A stretch of DNA of 64,000 bases from Neobacillus nitrireducens. Its GTDB lineage: Bacteria > Bacillota > Bacilli > Bacillales > Cytobacillaceae. Below the pieces are notes generated by a model. It was not told the origin of the DNA, did not search any database, and saw only the letters and a program-made list of their open reading frames with translations. Below are positions 35,946 through 43,876 of the stretch, piece by piece. A program made the translations under genes and the position numbers. Where the stretch lies: the NCBI RefSeq assembly GCF_030915405.1, contig NZ_CP133262.1, positions 4,245,001-4,309,000 on the forward strand. Reading direction: 5' to 3'. The first letter of the stretch is position 1. Each line of letters starts with the position of its first letter.

Positions 35946-36512
35946 TTTTTCGATGGCAATAATAAACGCCGGACTATTTTGTTGATTAATAAATTGGTAC
36001 TGGAGCACATGTGCCGTTTTTTGATCCATTTGCCCGCAATAGCTTAGCAAAGAATCCCGCTCTTCAGCCCCTCCTTTGTGACCATGGTATATAACAAGAA
36101 CAATGATTCCTTCAGATGTCATAATCTCTAAGAGCTGATGAATGGCAGCAATTGTGGTCTCAGGCTTCGTAACAATCGTTTTATCACTGCCAGGAAGATA
36201 ACCTAAATTAAAGATGGCACCTGTTACTTTGTCCTGGCCAACGTCAGGAATCAGTTTGGAAAGGTGTTCGTGACCGGATTGGAACAGCGTAACTCGGTCT
36301 GATAGGTTTTGCTGTATCAATCGTTCCTTACTGACAGCAATGGCTTCCTCTTGAATATCAAACCCAAATACATGTCCGGATTCACCAACAAGCTCTGCTA
36401 AGAAAACCGTATCATAGCCATTTCCTACTGTAGCATCGACCACAATATCACCGGGATTAACCGCTTTTTGAAGTAAACCTTTCGCAAATGGAAGGATTTT
36501 GTCCATTTTCAT
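35940..36512 (-). CDS. mnmM: tRNA 5-aminomethyl-2-thiouridine methyltransferase MnmM (YtqB)
   Basis: Class I SAM methyltransferase with motif I VVDATVGNGYDT, an acidic second strand (VFGFDIQEEA), and NLGYLPG as the catalytic NPPY-like region. B. subtilis YtqB has been identified as the enzyme that methylates nm5s2U34 to mnm5s2U34 in tRNA (from memory). 190 residues from ATG 36512; a second ATG lies two codons later, and the ribosome binding site is weak, suggesting coupling to mnmL, whose stop is seven bases upstream. Confidence 0.85.
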   Translation of the reverse strand: MKMDKILPFAKGLLQKAVNPGDIVVDATVGNGYDTVFLAELVGESGHVFGFDIQEEAIAVSKERLIQQNLSDRVTLFQSGHEHLSKLIPDVGQDKVTGAIFNLGYLPGSDKTIVTKPETTIAAIHQLLEIMTSEGIIVLVIYHGHKGGAEERDSLLSYCGQMDQKTAHVLQYQFINQQNSPAFIIAIEKI

Positions 36513-36519
36513 CACTACT

Positions 36520-37476
36520 TCACCAAATTACCTTGATAAAATTTCCCCTGCCAAACTGTTCCTTTCCCTTCAGTTTAGCATCAATCGCATTCAAGACTTC
36601 CCACTTGTTCACACTCCACATTGGTCCAACCATTAAGTCTATTGGTCCATCCCCTGTAATCCGATGAACAATCATTTCCGGTGGTAAAATTTCTAATTGG
36701 TCACATACTAAGTTTACATAGTCCTCTTGCGACAAAAACTCAAGCATTCCTTTTTCATATTGCTTGACCATTGGCGTTCCTTTTAACAAATGAAGCAAAT
36801 GAATCTTAATTCCCTGCACATCTAACTTGGCGACTTCCTGCGCTGTTTCCATCATCATGTCATAGGATTCAAGCGGAAGACCATTGATGATGTGGGAGCA
36901 GATGCGAATACCGTGCTTCCGAAGCTTGTTAACTCCGTCTTTATAGCATTGGAAGTCATGAGCACGATTTATAAGTGTGGCCGTCCGTTCGTGGACAGTC
37001 TGCAAGCCGAGCTCCACCCATAAATAGGTACGCTGATTCAATTCTGCTAAGTACTCGACCACATCATCGGGCAGACAATCAGGACGGGTGGCAATTGATA
37101 ACCCCACTACCCCTTCCTGCTGTAGAACGGATTCATACTTTTCACGAAGAACATCGACAGGTGCATGGGTATTGGTAAATGCCTGAAAGTAGGCCATGTA
37201 TTTGCCATCTTTCCATTTCGTGTGCATTTTTTCTTTAATGTCGTTGAATTGAGTTTCCAAGGTCTCGACACGATTTCCGGCAAAATCGCCTGATCCTGAT
37301 GCACTACAAAAAGTGCAACCTCCATGTGCGACCGTGCCATCACGGTTCGGGCAGTCAAAGCCTCCATCGAGTGCCACCTTAAACACCTTATGACCAAATT
37401 GTTCGCGTAGGTGGTAATTCCAAGTATGGTAACGTTTATCATCAGATGCATATAGAAAAGGTCTAGTCTGACTCAA
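36520..37476 (-). CDS. mnmL: radical SAM protein MnmL (YtqA, TIGR01212 family)
   Basis: Radical SAM enzyme of 318 residues. The cluster cysteines are Cys42, Cys54 and Cys57 in CPNRDGTVAHGGCTFC, a C-x11-C-x2-C spacing special to this family. B. subtilis YtqA is reported to act with YtqB in turning cmnm5s2U34 into mnm5s2U34 of tRNA (from memory). First gene of the mnmL-mnmM operon. ATG at 37476 with AAGGAGG upstream. Confidence 0.85.
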   Translation of the reverse strand: MSQTRPFLYASDDKRYHTWNYHLREQFGHKVFKVALDGGFDCPNRDGTVAHGGCTFCSASGSGDFAGNRVETLETQFNDIKEKMHTKWKDGKYMAYFQAFTNTHAPVDVLREKYESVLQQEGVVGLSIATRPDCLPDDVVEYLAELNQRTYLWVELGLQTVHERTATLINRAHDFQCYKDGVNKLRKHGIRICSHIINGLPLESYDMMMETAQEVAKLDVQGIKIHLLHLLKGTPMVKQYEKGMLEFLSQEDYVNLVCDQLEILPPEMIVHRITGDGPIDLMVGPMWSVNKWEVLNAIDAKLKGKEQFGRGNFIKVIW

Positions 37477-37550
37477 TCAGAAAACCTCCTTTTATAATAG
37501 TAAAAGAGCATAACATCAATTTTAACATGATATGACAAGCTATCCAAATG

Positions 37551-37583
37551 TAATTATTTACGAACATGCTTGGTAAATAATTA
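37551..37583. promoter_or_regulatory. perfect 11-bp inverted repeat with 11-base spacer
   Basis: TAATTATTTAC, then 11 bases, then GTAAATAATTA, in the divergent region between mnmL and ytzC. The arms are exact complements. There is no T-run. It could be an operator for either gene; no regulator can be named. Confidence 0.55.
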
Positions 37584-37691
37584 TCCAACTAATTGTGTTA
37601 TAGGAAATAGAATGGAGAACACAATAAGAAATGAAGCAATATGCTTCTATTGATTCAAGGGATTGAGTTATTAAAGAAGGGGGTTCTAAAG

Positions 37692-37961
37692 ATGGCTACT
37701 CGCGACTCAATGGACAACTTAATGCAACAGGTTGAGGATGCAATTCGCTATGCCGAGGAACAGTACAAACAAAGCAGCCTTCAAGAGCAGTATAATGATG
37801 ATGATTACACAAAGGCACTGCAACAGCTTGAAGATACTTACCAGGACATTACCAAAATGGCCCATAGTGCAAATTCGCAGCAAAGGGACCAACTCCATAG
37901 AATGAGACTCCAGCTTCAGCAGCTTCAGAACACAATGATTCTAGAGGGGGAAAACCTTTGA
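37692..37961 (+). CDS. ytzC: YtzC family protein (DUF2524)
   Basis: 89-residue soluble, helical protein with heptad-like spacing: MDNLMQQVEDAIRYAEEQYK and DQLHRMRLQLQQLQNTMIL. It fits the Bacillus YtzC/DUF2524 family of unknown function. The ATG at 37692 follows AAGGGGG; earlier in-frame codons to 37641 lack a ribosome binding site. The stop overlaps a second small gene. Confidence 0.85.
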   Translation: MATRDSMDNLMQQVEDAIRYAEEQYKQSSLQEQYNDDDYTKALQQLEDTYQDITKMAHSANSQQRDQLHRMRLQLQQLQNTMILEGENL

Positions 37962-38137
37962 AAAAGCGTTCCAAACAACAAAATCCCGAACAGAAAACAC
38001 GGAATGGAAATAATAATCAAGATTTAGAGCTCGGACAAGATTTTGATCTTGTAAAGCAAGCAAAGAAGAACTATGAAAAAACAGGTGGACAGCCTGTGAA
38101 ATCCAAATTTCACCAAGAAAAGGACCAATCCTCCTAA
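37958..38137 (+). CDS. small basic hydrophilic protein, unknown
   Basis: 59 residues from a TTG at 37958 that overlaps the ytzC stop (TTGA), with GAGGGGG seven bases upstream. The product begins MKKRSKQQNPEQK and ends KFHQEKDQSS; rich in Lys, Gln and Asn, no membrane segment. The composition recalls small spore-associated proteins of Bacillaceae, but I do not recognise it. The good ribosome binding site and the coupling to ytzC are the reasons for calling it. Confidence 0.6.
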   Translation: MKKRSKQQNPEQKTRNGNNNQDLELGQDFDLVKQAKKNYEKTGGQPVKSKFHQEKDQSS

Positions 38138-38157
38138 AAATATAGAAGGAACCCTCA

Positions 38158-38177
38158 TTTTTTTTTCGTTGAGGGCT
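38158..38177 (+). repeat. 19-base direct repeat, copy 1
   Basis: A T-run followed by CGTTGAGGGCT; copy 2 is at 38938-38956. Here it can also pair with the preceding CCCTCA to form a small hairpin. Confidence 0.6.
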
Positions 38178-38265
38178 TGCTTGTGAGGTACAAAAGGGTT
38201 AATCACAAACCTAATCCATAGCAAATCACATAAATTTCACAACACAATTCACAGTATATTGCACA

Positions 38266-38311
38266 GTAAAAAAGGCTTAGAGATGCAAATATCTCTAAGC
38301 CTTTTTTTCAC
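38266..38311 (+). terminator. strong rho-independent terminator
   Basis: GGCTTAGAGAT/ATCTCTAAGCC with a 6-base loop, an A-run before and seven Ts after. About 130 bp downstream of the small ORF; closes the ytzC transcript. Confidence 0.85.
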
Positions 38312-38353
38312 GAAAGCACCAGTAAGTTGTAAAAGTTCATTTGACGCTAAAAC

Positions 38354-38555
38354 GAGTTTGATAATAAGCGGAGAAATTCCTCTTATTTATCAAATAGCAC
38401 TGAAAATAGCTTAAATAGACGGAAGGATTCCGACTATTGCCTCGAAAAACATGAAAATGAGTAATTTTGCTTTGCTTAACCGGAAAAACTCCGCTTATTT
38501 ACCCCAAACCGAGCTCCATTATGCATTTAACCGGAAAATCTCCGCTTATTTAAGT
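38354..38555 (+). repeat. composite intergenic repeat of four CGGA-N5-TCCG hairpins, copy A
   Basis: Four small palindromic cores about 40-60 bp apart: CGGAGAAATTCCT, CGGAAGGATTCCG, CGGAAAAACTCCG and CGGAAAATCTCCG, joined by conserved linkers (CTTAAATAGA, CTCGAAAAA, TTTGCTTTGC, GAGCTCCATT). The reverse complement of 60461-60664 aligns along the whole length with frequent identity, linkers included. The ORF at 38451-38693 inside it has no credible ribosome binding site and is not called. Confidence 0.85.
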
Positions 38556-39096
38556 ATCACTGGTTCCTCAATTAAGGATAAGACCTCTTATATAAAAAAA
38601 ACAAGTGAATCTCATTCAGATGCGTTGCGAGAACCTTCCATCTGCGGGGATTCCCAAGCCCCACTAATCCTGAAGGTGTCTACGTGCCCGTGAAAGTTAC
38701 CCATTAAAATTATAGCCAACAATCTTTGTAATCCAAACATAATCCACGTACTAAATCACAACAAATTCACAGACCTCCAATAATTATTTCATCCCCTGTG
38801 ATTTACTTTGTGAACTAGGGAACAATTAGCAATTATAATTTGCCAAAATGTTGATAAGTCAATTAAAACGTATTGTGAATTCAGGTGCGTTTTCCTATGT
38901 TTTTTATAATGTTTGCACCTCTATAGTAAACCCGTTATTTTTTTTCGTTGAGGGCTCTTTTTTTTTGATAAATTTTCTACGGTATATTTTATAAAAAAGT
39001 GTTTAAAATCACTTGAAATAACAATTTTTCACCAAAAACACCTTGAAAATAGAGGGAAACCCTCGTTCATAATTTGGTAACAAGTGATCTTTAATT
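38556..39096. other. gene-free AT-rich region upstream of the nrf locus
   Basis: No ORF with a credible start. The only structure seen is copy 2 of the T-run/CGTTGAGGGCT repeat (38938-38956) and several short TCACA/TGTGA half sites (for example near 38757 and 38805). Otherwise nothing recognisable. Confidence 0.5.
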
Positions 39097-39112
39097 TGTG
39101 ATGTGCGTCACA
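39097..39112. promoter_or_regulatory. FNR/CRP-family operator
   Basis: TGTGATGTGCGTCACA is a perfect TGTGA-N6-TCACA palindrome, the Bacillus Fnr consensus. Centred at 39104.5, a class II promoter would start near 39146, with an AT-rich -10 (TTTAAAT at 39134). It lies 180 bp before the first gene of the nrf locus, which suits anaerobic control. Confidence 0.8.
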
Positions 39113-39292
39113 GTTTGCCTTGTCATATCATGGTTTAAATAAGGTATGGATTAACAAAATTCATCTCAAAACCTCTACTTTAAGTTAGATGAACAGAATA
39201 TAAATCGGTTCAACTAACATTTTTTTTTGAAATTTATGTGAACGAATTCACATTTTATCCACATTATAAACCAGGTGAAAGGAAGTAACTAA

Positions 39293-40087
39293 ATGAATAA
39301 GTACATATTGATTGTCAGCATACTCCTTGCTTTTATGTTTCCTTCTAATACCTTGGCTGAAAATGAAAGCCTATTAAGTTTGGAGGAATTGTCCATTCAA
39401 GTAATGCCGGAATATACGTATCATCCCAACGATAAACAGAAGGATCACGTACCACTATTAATTGGGTATCAAGGGTCAATGGTCAACAACACGGACCATC
39501 CGCAAATAGGAAAAATTGAAATACCTCTGCCCATGAAAGAGAAAGATTTTCGAATTGGCTATGTTGCCGATTACTCTAATGATTTAAGTAAGGCATATGA
39601 AATTGAATACATAATTGACCCTGTAAAAGGGACCATTTCCTGGACTACTAGCGAAGAAATCGGACCGAAAGAGCGATATAAATTTGTTATCGAGTATTAT
39701 TCAGAAAGCATAAAGGTAAAAAGAGATCTAAAAACTCTCCAGTACAAATTTAAAAGTTTTGCTGATATTGACTTGGTGAATGTCATTTTTACAACTCCAG
39801 ATAAAGCAGAAAAAGTGAAAATAACGCCAATCCTTTCAGAAAAGAATAATCACGGGGATGAGAAAAATACATACTCCTATCTTTTTCAACATGTAAAAGC
39901 AGGGGAAGAAAAAAACTTCACCCTTACCTATGAACGAAGTGAATCCAAGCCTACCTCTGAGCTTATGAATTCACAAACCAAAAAGATAAAGGATGAGAAA
40001 TCAAATCGTCTTGCTATTGGTGCTTTCAGTGGGATCAGCGTCCTTTCTATAGGTGCACTGTTATTTTTGATAAGGAAGAGAAAGTGA
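39293..40087 (+). CDS. unknown exported protein with C-terminal membrane anchor, nrf-linked
   Basis: 264 residues. Residues 1-22 form a signal peptide (MNKYILIVSILLAFMFPS, cleavage near TLAEN). A soluble, probably beta-rich domain follows, with YGxxGS-like loops (LLIGYQGSMVNNTDHP) and no Cys, so no haem or disulfide. Near 240-260 a membrane helix (AIGAFSGISVLSIGALLFLI) ends in RKRK, giving an outside domain held by a C-terminal anchor. I recognise no family. First gene after the FNR site and 89 bases before nrfH without a terminator, so a role in periplasm-side nitrite reduction or cytochrome maturation is a fair inference only. Confidence 0.8.
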   Translation: MNKYILIVSILLAFMFPSNTLAENESLLSLEELSIQVMPEYTYHPNDKQKDHVPLLIGYQGSMVNNTDHPQIGKIEIPLPMKEKDFRIGYVADYSNDLSKAYEIEYIIDPVKGTISWTTSEEIGPKERYKFVIEYYSESIKVKRDLKTLQYKFKSFADIDLVNVIFTTPDKAEKVKITPILSEKNNHGDEKNTYSYLFQHVKAGEEKNFTLTYERSESKPTSELMNSQTKKIKDEKSNRLAIGAFSGISVLSIGALLFLIRKRK

Positions 40088-40176
40088 AACTGTAATCCAT
40101 TTGGGCTTAAGGTACAGAAATGTACTTTAACTATATAAAAAAGAGAGAAAATAATTTTTTATGGGAGGTGAAGTAA

Positions 40177-40689
40177 ATGTTTAAAAAACTGCTAAAAATG
40201 GACAAAAAGTTTTTAATTGTGTTGGCGCTTCTGGTTGGTGTGTTTTTATCTTTTTCAACGGTCAAAACAATGGCCTACCTGGATTCACCAGGTTTTTGTC
40301 AAAACTGTCATACGATGAAATCCGTTCATAAGTCCTTCACGGATTCTACTCACTCGGATTTACAGTGTAATGACTGCCATCTGCCACATAAAAGTGAGGT
40401 GGGTAAGTTATTCTTTAAAGGCCGCGCAGGGATGACACATATTTATTTCAACACACTGGGAACGAAGAAGATACCAGATGTGATTGAGGCGACGGATCGA
40501 ACCGAAAGTATCATGAATGATAACTGTATTTCCTGTCATAAAAGTACGCTGGACAATGTATCGCATGATGCAAAAGAAAAATGTATTTCTTGTCACAAAA
40601 CAGTACCACACGGGAAAGGCTTTAAAAATGATAGTTATAATAAGCCACCTGTTTCAGGAGAGTTATTTGAAAATAAGGGAGGATTTTAG
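40177..40689 (+). CDS. nrfH: cytochrome c nitrite reductase, small subunit NrfH
   Basis: Membrane quinol dehydrogenase of the NapC/NirT family that passes electrons from menaquinol to NrfA. One N-terminal membrane helix (FLIVLALLVGVFLSFSTV), then four haem c motifs: CQNCH at 41, CNDCH at 64, CISCH at 117 and CISCH at 136. 170 residues. GGGAGGTGA before the ATG. The stop is two bases before the nrfA start. Electron donor menaquinol would come from the men genes of this window. Confidence 0.95.
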   Translation: MFKKLLKMDKKFLIVLALLVGVFLSFSTVKTMAYLDSPGFCQNCHTMKSVHKSFTDSTHSDLQCNDCHLPHKSEVGKLFFKGRAGMTHIYFNTLGTKKIPDVIEATDRTESIMNDNCISCHKSTLDNVSHDAKEKCISCHKTVPHGKGFKNDSYNKPPVSGELFENKGGF

Positions 40690-40691
40690 AA

Positions 40692-42146
40692 ATGGGAAGG
40701 TTTCGAAATGGGGCATATCTTCTCCTGCTAGCTTTAATTCTGATTATTACTGGGTGCAGCAGCAACGTATCCAGTGAGAAAACAGCTTCTGCTGCAGGTA
40801 AGAAGACAACAGGCCTTTCAGCCGATGAAATTAGCAATGAAGCGTTTAAGGACTTATTTCCGCTACAATATAACAGCTACAAGAAAAATGAGAAAATGGA
40901 AGATACAACATACGGCGGATCTGTAAAACGCAGCAAGTATGATGCAGATAAAGAGCCGTTGTTGCCAATCCTCTTCAATGGATATGGATTTGCGACTGAA
41001 TATAACGAGGAGCGTGGCCATACATACGCTTTAGAAGATATTCGTAACGTGAAACGGATCACCGATAAATCTGTGGGTTCTTGTTATACCTGTAAATCAA
41101 CAGCTGTTCCAAAAATGATTGAAGAAATGGGCGACAGTTATTGGGGCGCTAATTTTAATAAAGATATCTGGCCAAAAGGCGTAGCGATGGGTCACTCCCC
41201 AATCGGTTGTTCCGATTGTCATGATCCAAAAACAATGGATTTGCGTGTTACACGTCCAAGCTTTTATAAGGCATTGGAAGCAAAAGGTGTAGATACATCC
41301 AATCCAACAAAGAATGATATGCGCAGCTATGTTTGCGGGCAGTGTCACGTGGAATATTATTTTGCCGCAGACAATAGCGAAGTAACCTTCCCATGGACTA
41401 AAGGATTTAAACCAGAAGAAATGTATGAGTATTACAGCACGATTGCGAAAGAAAAGGGCTTTGAAAAAGACTGGATTAGTAATATTTCAGGGACTCCAAT
41501 GTTAAAGTCACAGCATCCTGAATATGAAACACATTCATCCGGAACCCATGGTAAGGCCAATGTTTCCTGTGCCGATTGCCATATGCCATATGAGCGTGTC
41601 GATGGAAAAAGAAAAATCACCTCACACTGGTGGACTTCCCCGCTGAAAACAATGCAAACTTCTTGCGGCCAGTGTCACGGTGACCGTGATTTAGATAAAC
41701 TGAAAGATCGTGTGCTTGAGATTCAAGAAGCGAATGTAAGTGCATTACACGAAGCTCAAGACATTTCTACAACCTCACACTACTATGTAAATAAAATGAT
41801 TACATCTGGTGTAAGTCAAGACAAGATCAAGCAAGCACAAGAATTTGTTCGTAAAGGGCAATGGTTCTGGGATATCGTCGCAGCTGAAAACTCTGCCGGC
41901 TTCCATAATCCACAGGGTTCGATGGATTCACTAAGAGAATCCGGTGTCCAATCCAACAAGGCAATTCGTCTTGCCACAGAGGAGCTTGTGAAAAAAGGCG
42001 TCAACATGGAAGAATTGGATTCGGAAATTGAAAAAGTGAAGAAGACTGATCTCGACGAAAAGGTTAATGACAAGAAGAAGGATGCGGCAGTCAATAGCTA
42101 CTTCCCTGCCCAGGCACCGGTTGTACCAGTCGTACCGAAAAAATAA
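40692..42146 (+). CDS. nrfA: cytochrome c nitrite reductase, catalytic subunit NrfA
   Basis: Reduces nitrite to ammonium with six electrons, outside the membrane. Lipoprotein-type signal (LLLLALILIITGCSS) instead of a free periplasmic form, fitting a Gram-positive cell. Haem 1 has the catalytic CxxCK form (CYTCK at 131), followed by CSDCH 173, CGQCH 215, CADCH 293 and CGQCH 325, five haems in all. 484 residues. Together with NrfH it gives dissimilatory nitrite ammonification. The haem-lyase genes needed for CxxCK maturation are not in the window. Confidence 0.96.
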   Translation: MGRFRNGAYLLLLALILIITGCSSNVSSEKTASAAGKKTTGLSADEISNEAFKDLFPLQYNSYKKNEKMEDTTYGGSVKRSKYDADKEPLLPILFNGYGFATEYNEERGHTYALEDIRNVKRITDKSVGSCYTCKSTAVPKMIEEMGDSYWGANFNKDIWPKGVAMGHSPIGCSDCHDPKTMDLRVTRPSFYKALEAKGVDTSNPTKNDMRSYVCGQCHVEYYFAADNSEVTFPWTKGFKPEEMYEYYSTIAKEKGFEKDWISNISGTPMLKSQHPEYETHSSGTHGKANVSCADCHMPYERVDGKRKITSHWWTSPLKTMQTSCGQCHGDRDLDKLKDRVLEIQEANVSALHEAQDISTTSHYYVNKMITSGVSQDKIKQAQEFVRKGQWFWDIVAAENSAGFHNPQGSMDSLRESGVQSNKAIRLATEELVKKGVNMEELDSEIEKVKKTDLDEKVNDKKKDAAVNSYFPAQAPVVPVVPKK

Positions 42147-42163
42147 ACTTTAATATTGTCAGG

Positions 42164-42199
42164 AAACACTGTTGCTCTTATGAGGACAGTGTTTTTTGT
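42164..42199 (+). terminator. terminator of the nrf operon
   Basis: AAACACTGT/ACAGTGTTT with an inner CTC-TTAT-GAG helix and a T-run after it. Confidence 0.82.
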
Positions 42200-42240
42200 G
42201 TTTGCGGTAATATGTTTTTTGAGGAGAAATTTTAGGGTTT

Positions 42241-42352
42241 GGCGGAATAAACGTGAATTTGGCGGAATAAATAGCAAGGTTGGCGGAATCGCCGCCCAGT
42301 TCGGCGGAATAAATAGTAAGGTTGGCGGAATCGCTGCCCAGTTCGGCGGAAT
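42241..42352. repeat. 21-bp minisatellite with GGCGGAAT core
   Basis: GGCGGAAT recurs at 42241, 42261, 42282, 42303, 42324 and 42345, a 20/21-bp period. The unit is doubled: the 42 bases from 42261 and those from 42303 differ at two positions. An open frame through it (42156-42404) would give repeated FGGI and VGGI peptides, because the period is a multiple of three, but it begins inside the nrf terminator and is unlikely to be a gene. Confidence 0.85.
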
Positions 42353-42522
42353 CAGCTTAATATACTTCAGAATTATTTCAAGGTTTTGTAAATTCTCTAT
42401 CTAAATACGCCGAATCATAGCCCGCCAATCCTGGAAAAGAAAAAGGATTGCAGCATACTGGAAAAAGGAATAGAATAAACATTTGGAAATTGAAATAGTG
42501 AAATATGAAGGGGCGTTTTTTT

Positions 42523-43716
42523 ATGCCACGTGCCTTATGGCTCTTAATAATCGGGATGGTAGTTAACGTAACAGGCTCTTCATTTTTATGGCCTTTAAAT
42601 ACAATCTATATTCACGACCATTTAGGGAAGTCCTTATCCGTAGCCGGAGTTGTATTGATGTTAAATTCTGCAGCTAGTGTAATCGGGAACCTTTATGGCG
42701 GCAGTCTTTTTGATAAAATCGGCGGCTACAAATCTATTATTTTAGGAATTAGTATTACGCTCACTGCCCTTATTGGTTTAACTTTCTGGCACGATTGGCC
42801 AGCATATATTGTTTTCCAAATCATCATTGGATTTGGTACGGGAATTATTTTTCCATCGATGTATGCAATGGCAGGTTCAGTTTGGATAGAAGGCGGGCGG
42901 AAAGCCTTTAACGCCATTTATGTTGCCCAAAACCTTGGGGTAGCCTTAGGCGCATCTCTTGGAGGAATTGTTGCAGCTCATTCCTTTCAACTCATCTTCC
43001 TAGCTAATACCATCATGTACGTCCTCTTTTTACTAATCGCGATTTTTGGCTATAAAGGAATTTTAGTGGATTCAGGAAAACAAGCAACGATTGATTTAAA
43101 TGTTCCTGCCGGTAAGAACAAAAAAAATCTAACTGCCTTATTGATCTTGTGCACAGGTTATTTGCTGTGCTGGGTGGCCTACGTACAATGGCAAACAACG
43201 ATTGCCTCCTACACACAGGAAATCCATATTTCATTAACACAATATAGCTTATTATGGTCGATAAACGGAGCCCTCATTGTCGTGGGCCAACCGCTATTAA
43301 ATAGTGTGTTGAAGCATCTTACCGCCTCATTAAAATTGCAGATGATTATTGGAATTGTTATTTTTATTGTTTCATTTTTAGTTGCAGGGAAGGCAACTGT
43401 ATTCTCAGGTTTTCTTGTTGGGATGATTATCCTAACAATTGGAGAGATGTTCATCTGGCCGGCAGTGCCCACAGTCGCTTTCGACTTAGCCCCAAAGGGA
43501 CGCGAAGGCTTCTACCAAGGAATCGTTAACAGTACCGCAACCGGCGGCAGAATGATTGGACCTTTATTGGGTGGAATGCTCGTCGACATGTATAACATAT
43601 CAGCCTTATTCATCGTATTAATTGGTTTATTCCTAATAGCAATCGTTACTACATTGCTTTACGATCGAATTCTCAAAACAAAAATGGTGTCAGGCACCGT
43701 TCATGGACAATTCTAG
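42523..43716 (+). CDS. yttB: MFS transporter YttB
   Basis: Twelve predicted membrane segments; the loop 2-3 motif is GGSLFDKIGGYKS (MFS motif A type). 397 residues. MPRALWLLIIGMVVNVTGSS and GGRKAFNAIYVAQNLGVALG agree with B. subtilis YttB. Substrate unknown; drug efflux is the common annotation. The ATG at 42523 stands nine bases behind AAGGGG; the ATG at 42505 is in front of that site. Confidence 0.87.
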   Translation: MPRALWLLIIGMVVNVTGSSFLWPLNTIYIHDHLGKSLSVAGVVLMLNSAASVIGNLYGGSLFDKIGGYKSIILGISITLTALIGLTFWHDWPAYIVFQIIIGFGTGIIFPSMYAMAGSVWIEGGRKAFNAIYVAQNLGVALGASLGGIVAAHSFQLIFLANTIMYVLFLLIAIFGYKGILVDSGKQATIDLNVPAGKNKKNLTALLILCTGYLLCWVAYVQWQTTIASYTQEIHISLTQYSLLWSINGALIVVGQPLLNSVLKHLTASLKLQMIIGIVIFIVSFLVAGKATVFSGFLVGMIILTIGEMFIWPAVPTVAFDLAPKGREGFYQGIVNSTATGGRMIGPLLGGMLVDMYNISALFIVLIGLFLIAIVTTLLYDRILKTKMVSGTVHGQF

Positions 43717-43735
43717 CATTTGTCCACTCCAAGCG

Positions 43736-43768
43736 GACAGGGAAGCGTGCTTCTCTGTTTTTTTCTTT
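43736..43768 (+). terminator. rho-independent terminator of yttB
   Basis: ACAGGGAAGC/GCTTCTCTGT around GT, then TTTTTTTCTTTT. Confidence 0.8.
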
Positions 43769-43821
43769 TACAGTTTATTTGACGAATATTTTGTCTATCC
43801 TGAAAATAGGCGATTGTTTGC

Positions 43822-43850
43822 TTGCATACCATCGGAAAATTTAATACAAT
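43822..43850 (+). promoter_or_regulatory. sigma-A promoter of leuS
   Basis: TTGCAT, 17-base gap, TACAAT. The start near 43857 would put the whole T-box leader in the transcript. Confidence 0.7.
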
Positions 43851-43876
43851 AACCGTAATACTTTATATTTCAAAAG

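Noticed and set aside
38451..38693. 80-codon open frame
   Set aside because: Lies largely in the composite repeat, no ribosome binding site, composition unlike neighbours.
42156..42404. 82-codon open frame with FGGI/VGGI repeats
   Set aside because: Begins inside the nrf terminator and gets its openness from a 21-bp minisatellite; kept as a repeat, not as a gene.
38138..42500. Nrf locus as a genomic island with its own mobility genes
   Set aside because: Repeats are present, but no integrase, transposase, tRNA-end duplication or clear base-composition break was seen; insertion remains only a possibility.
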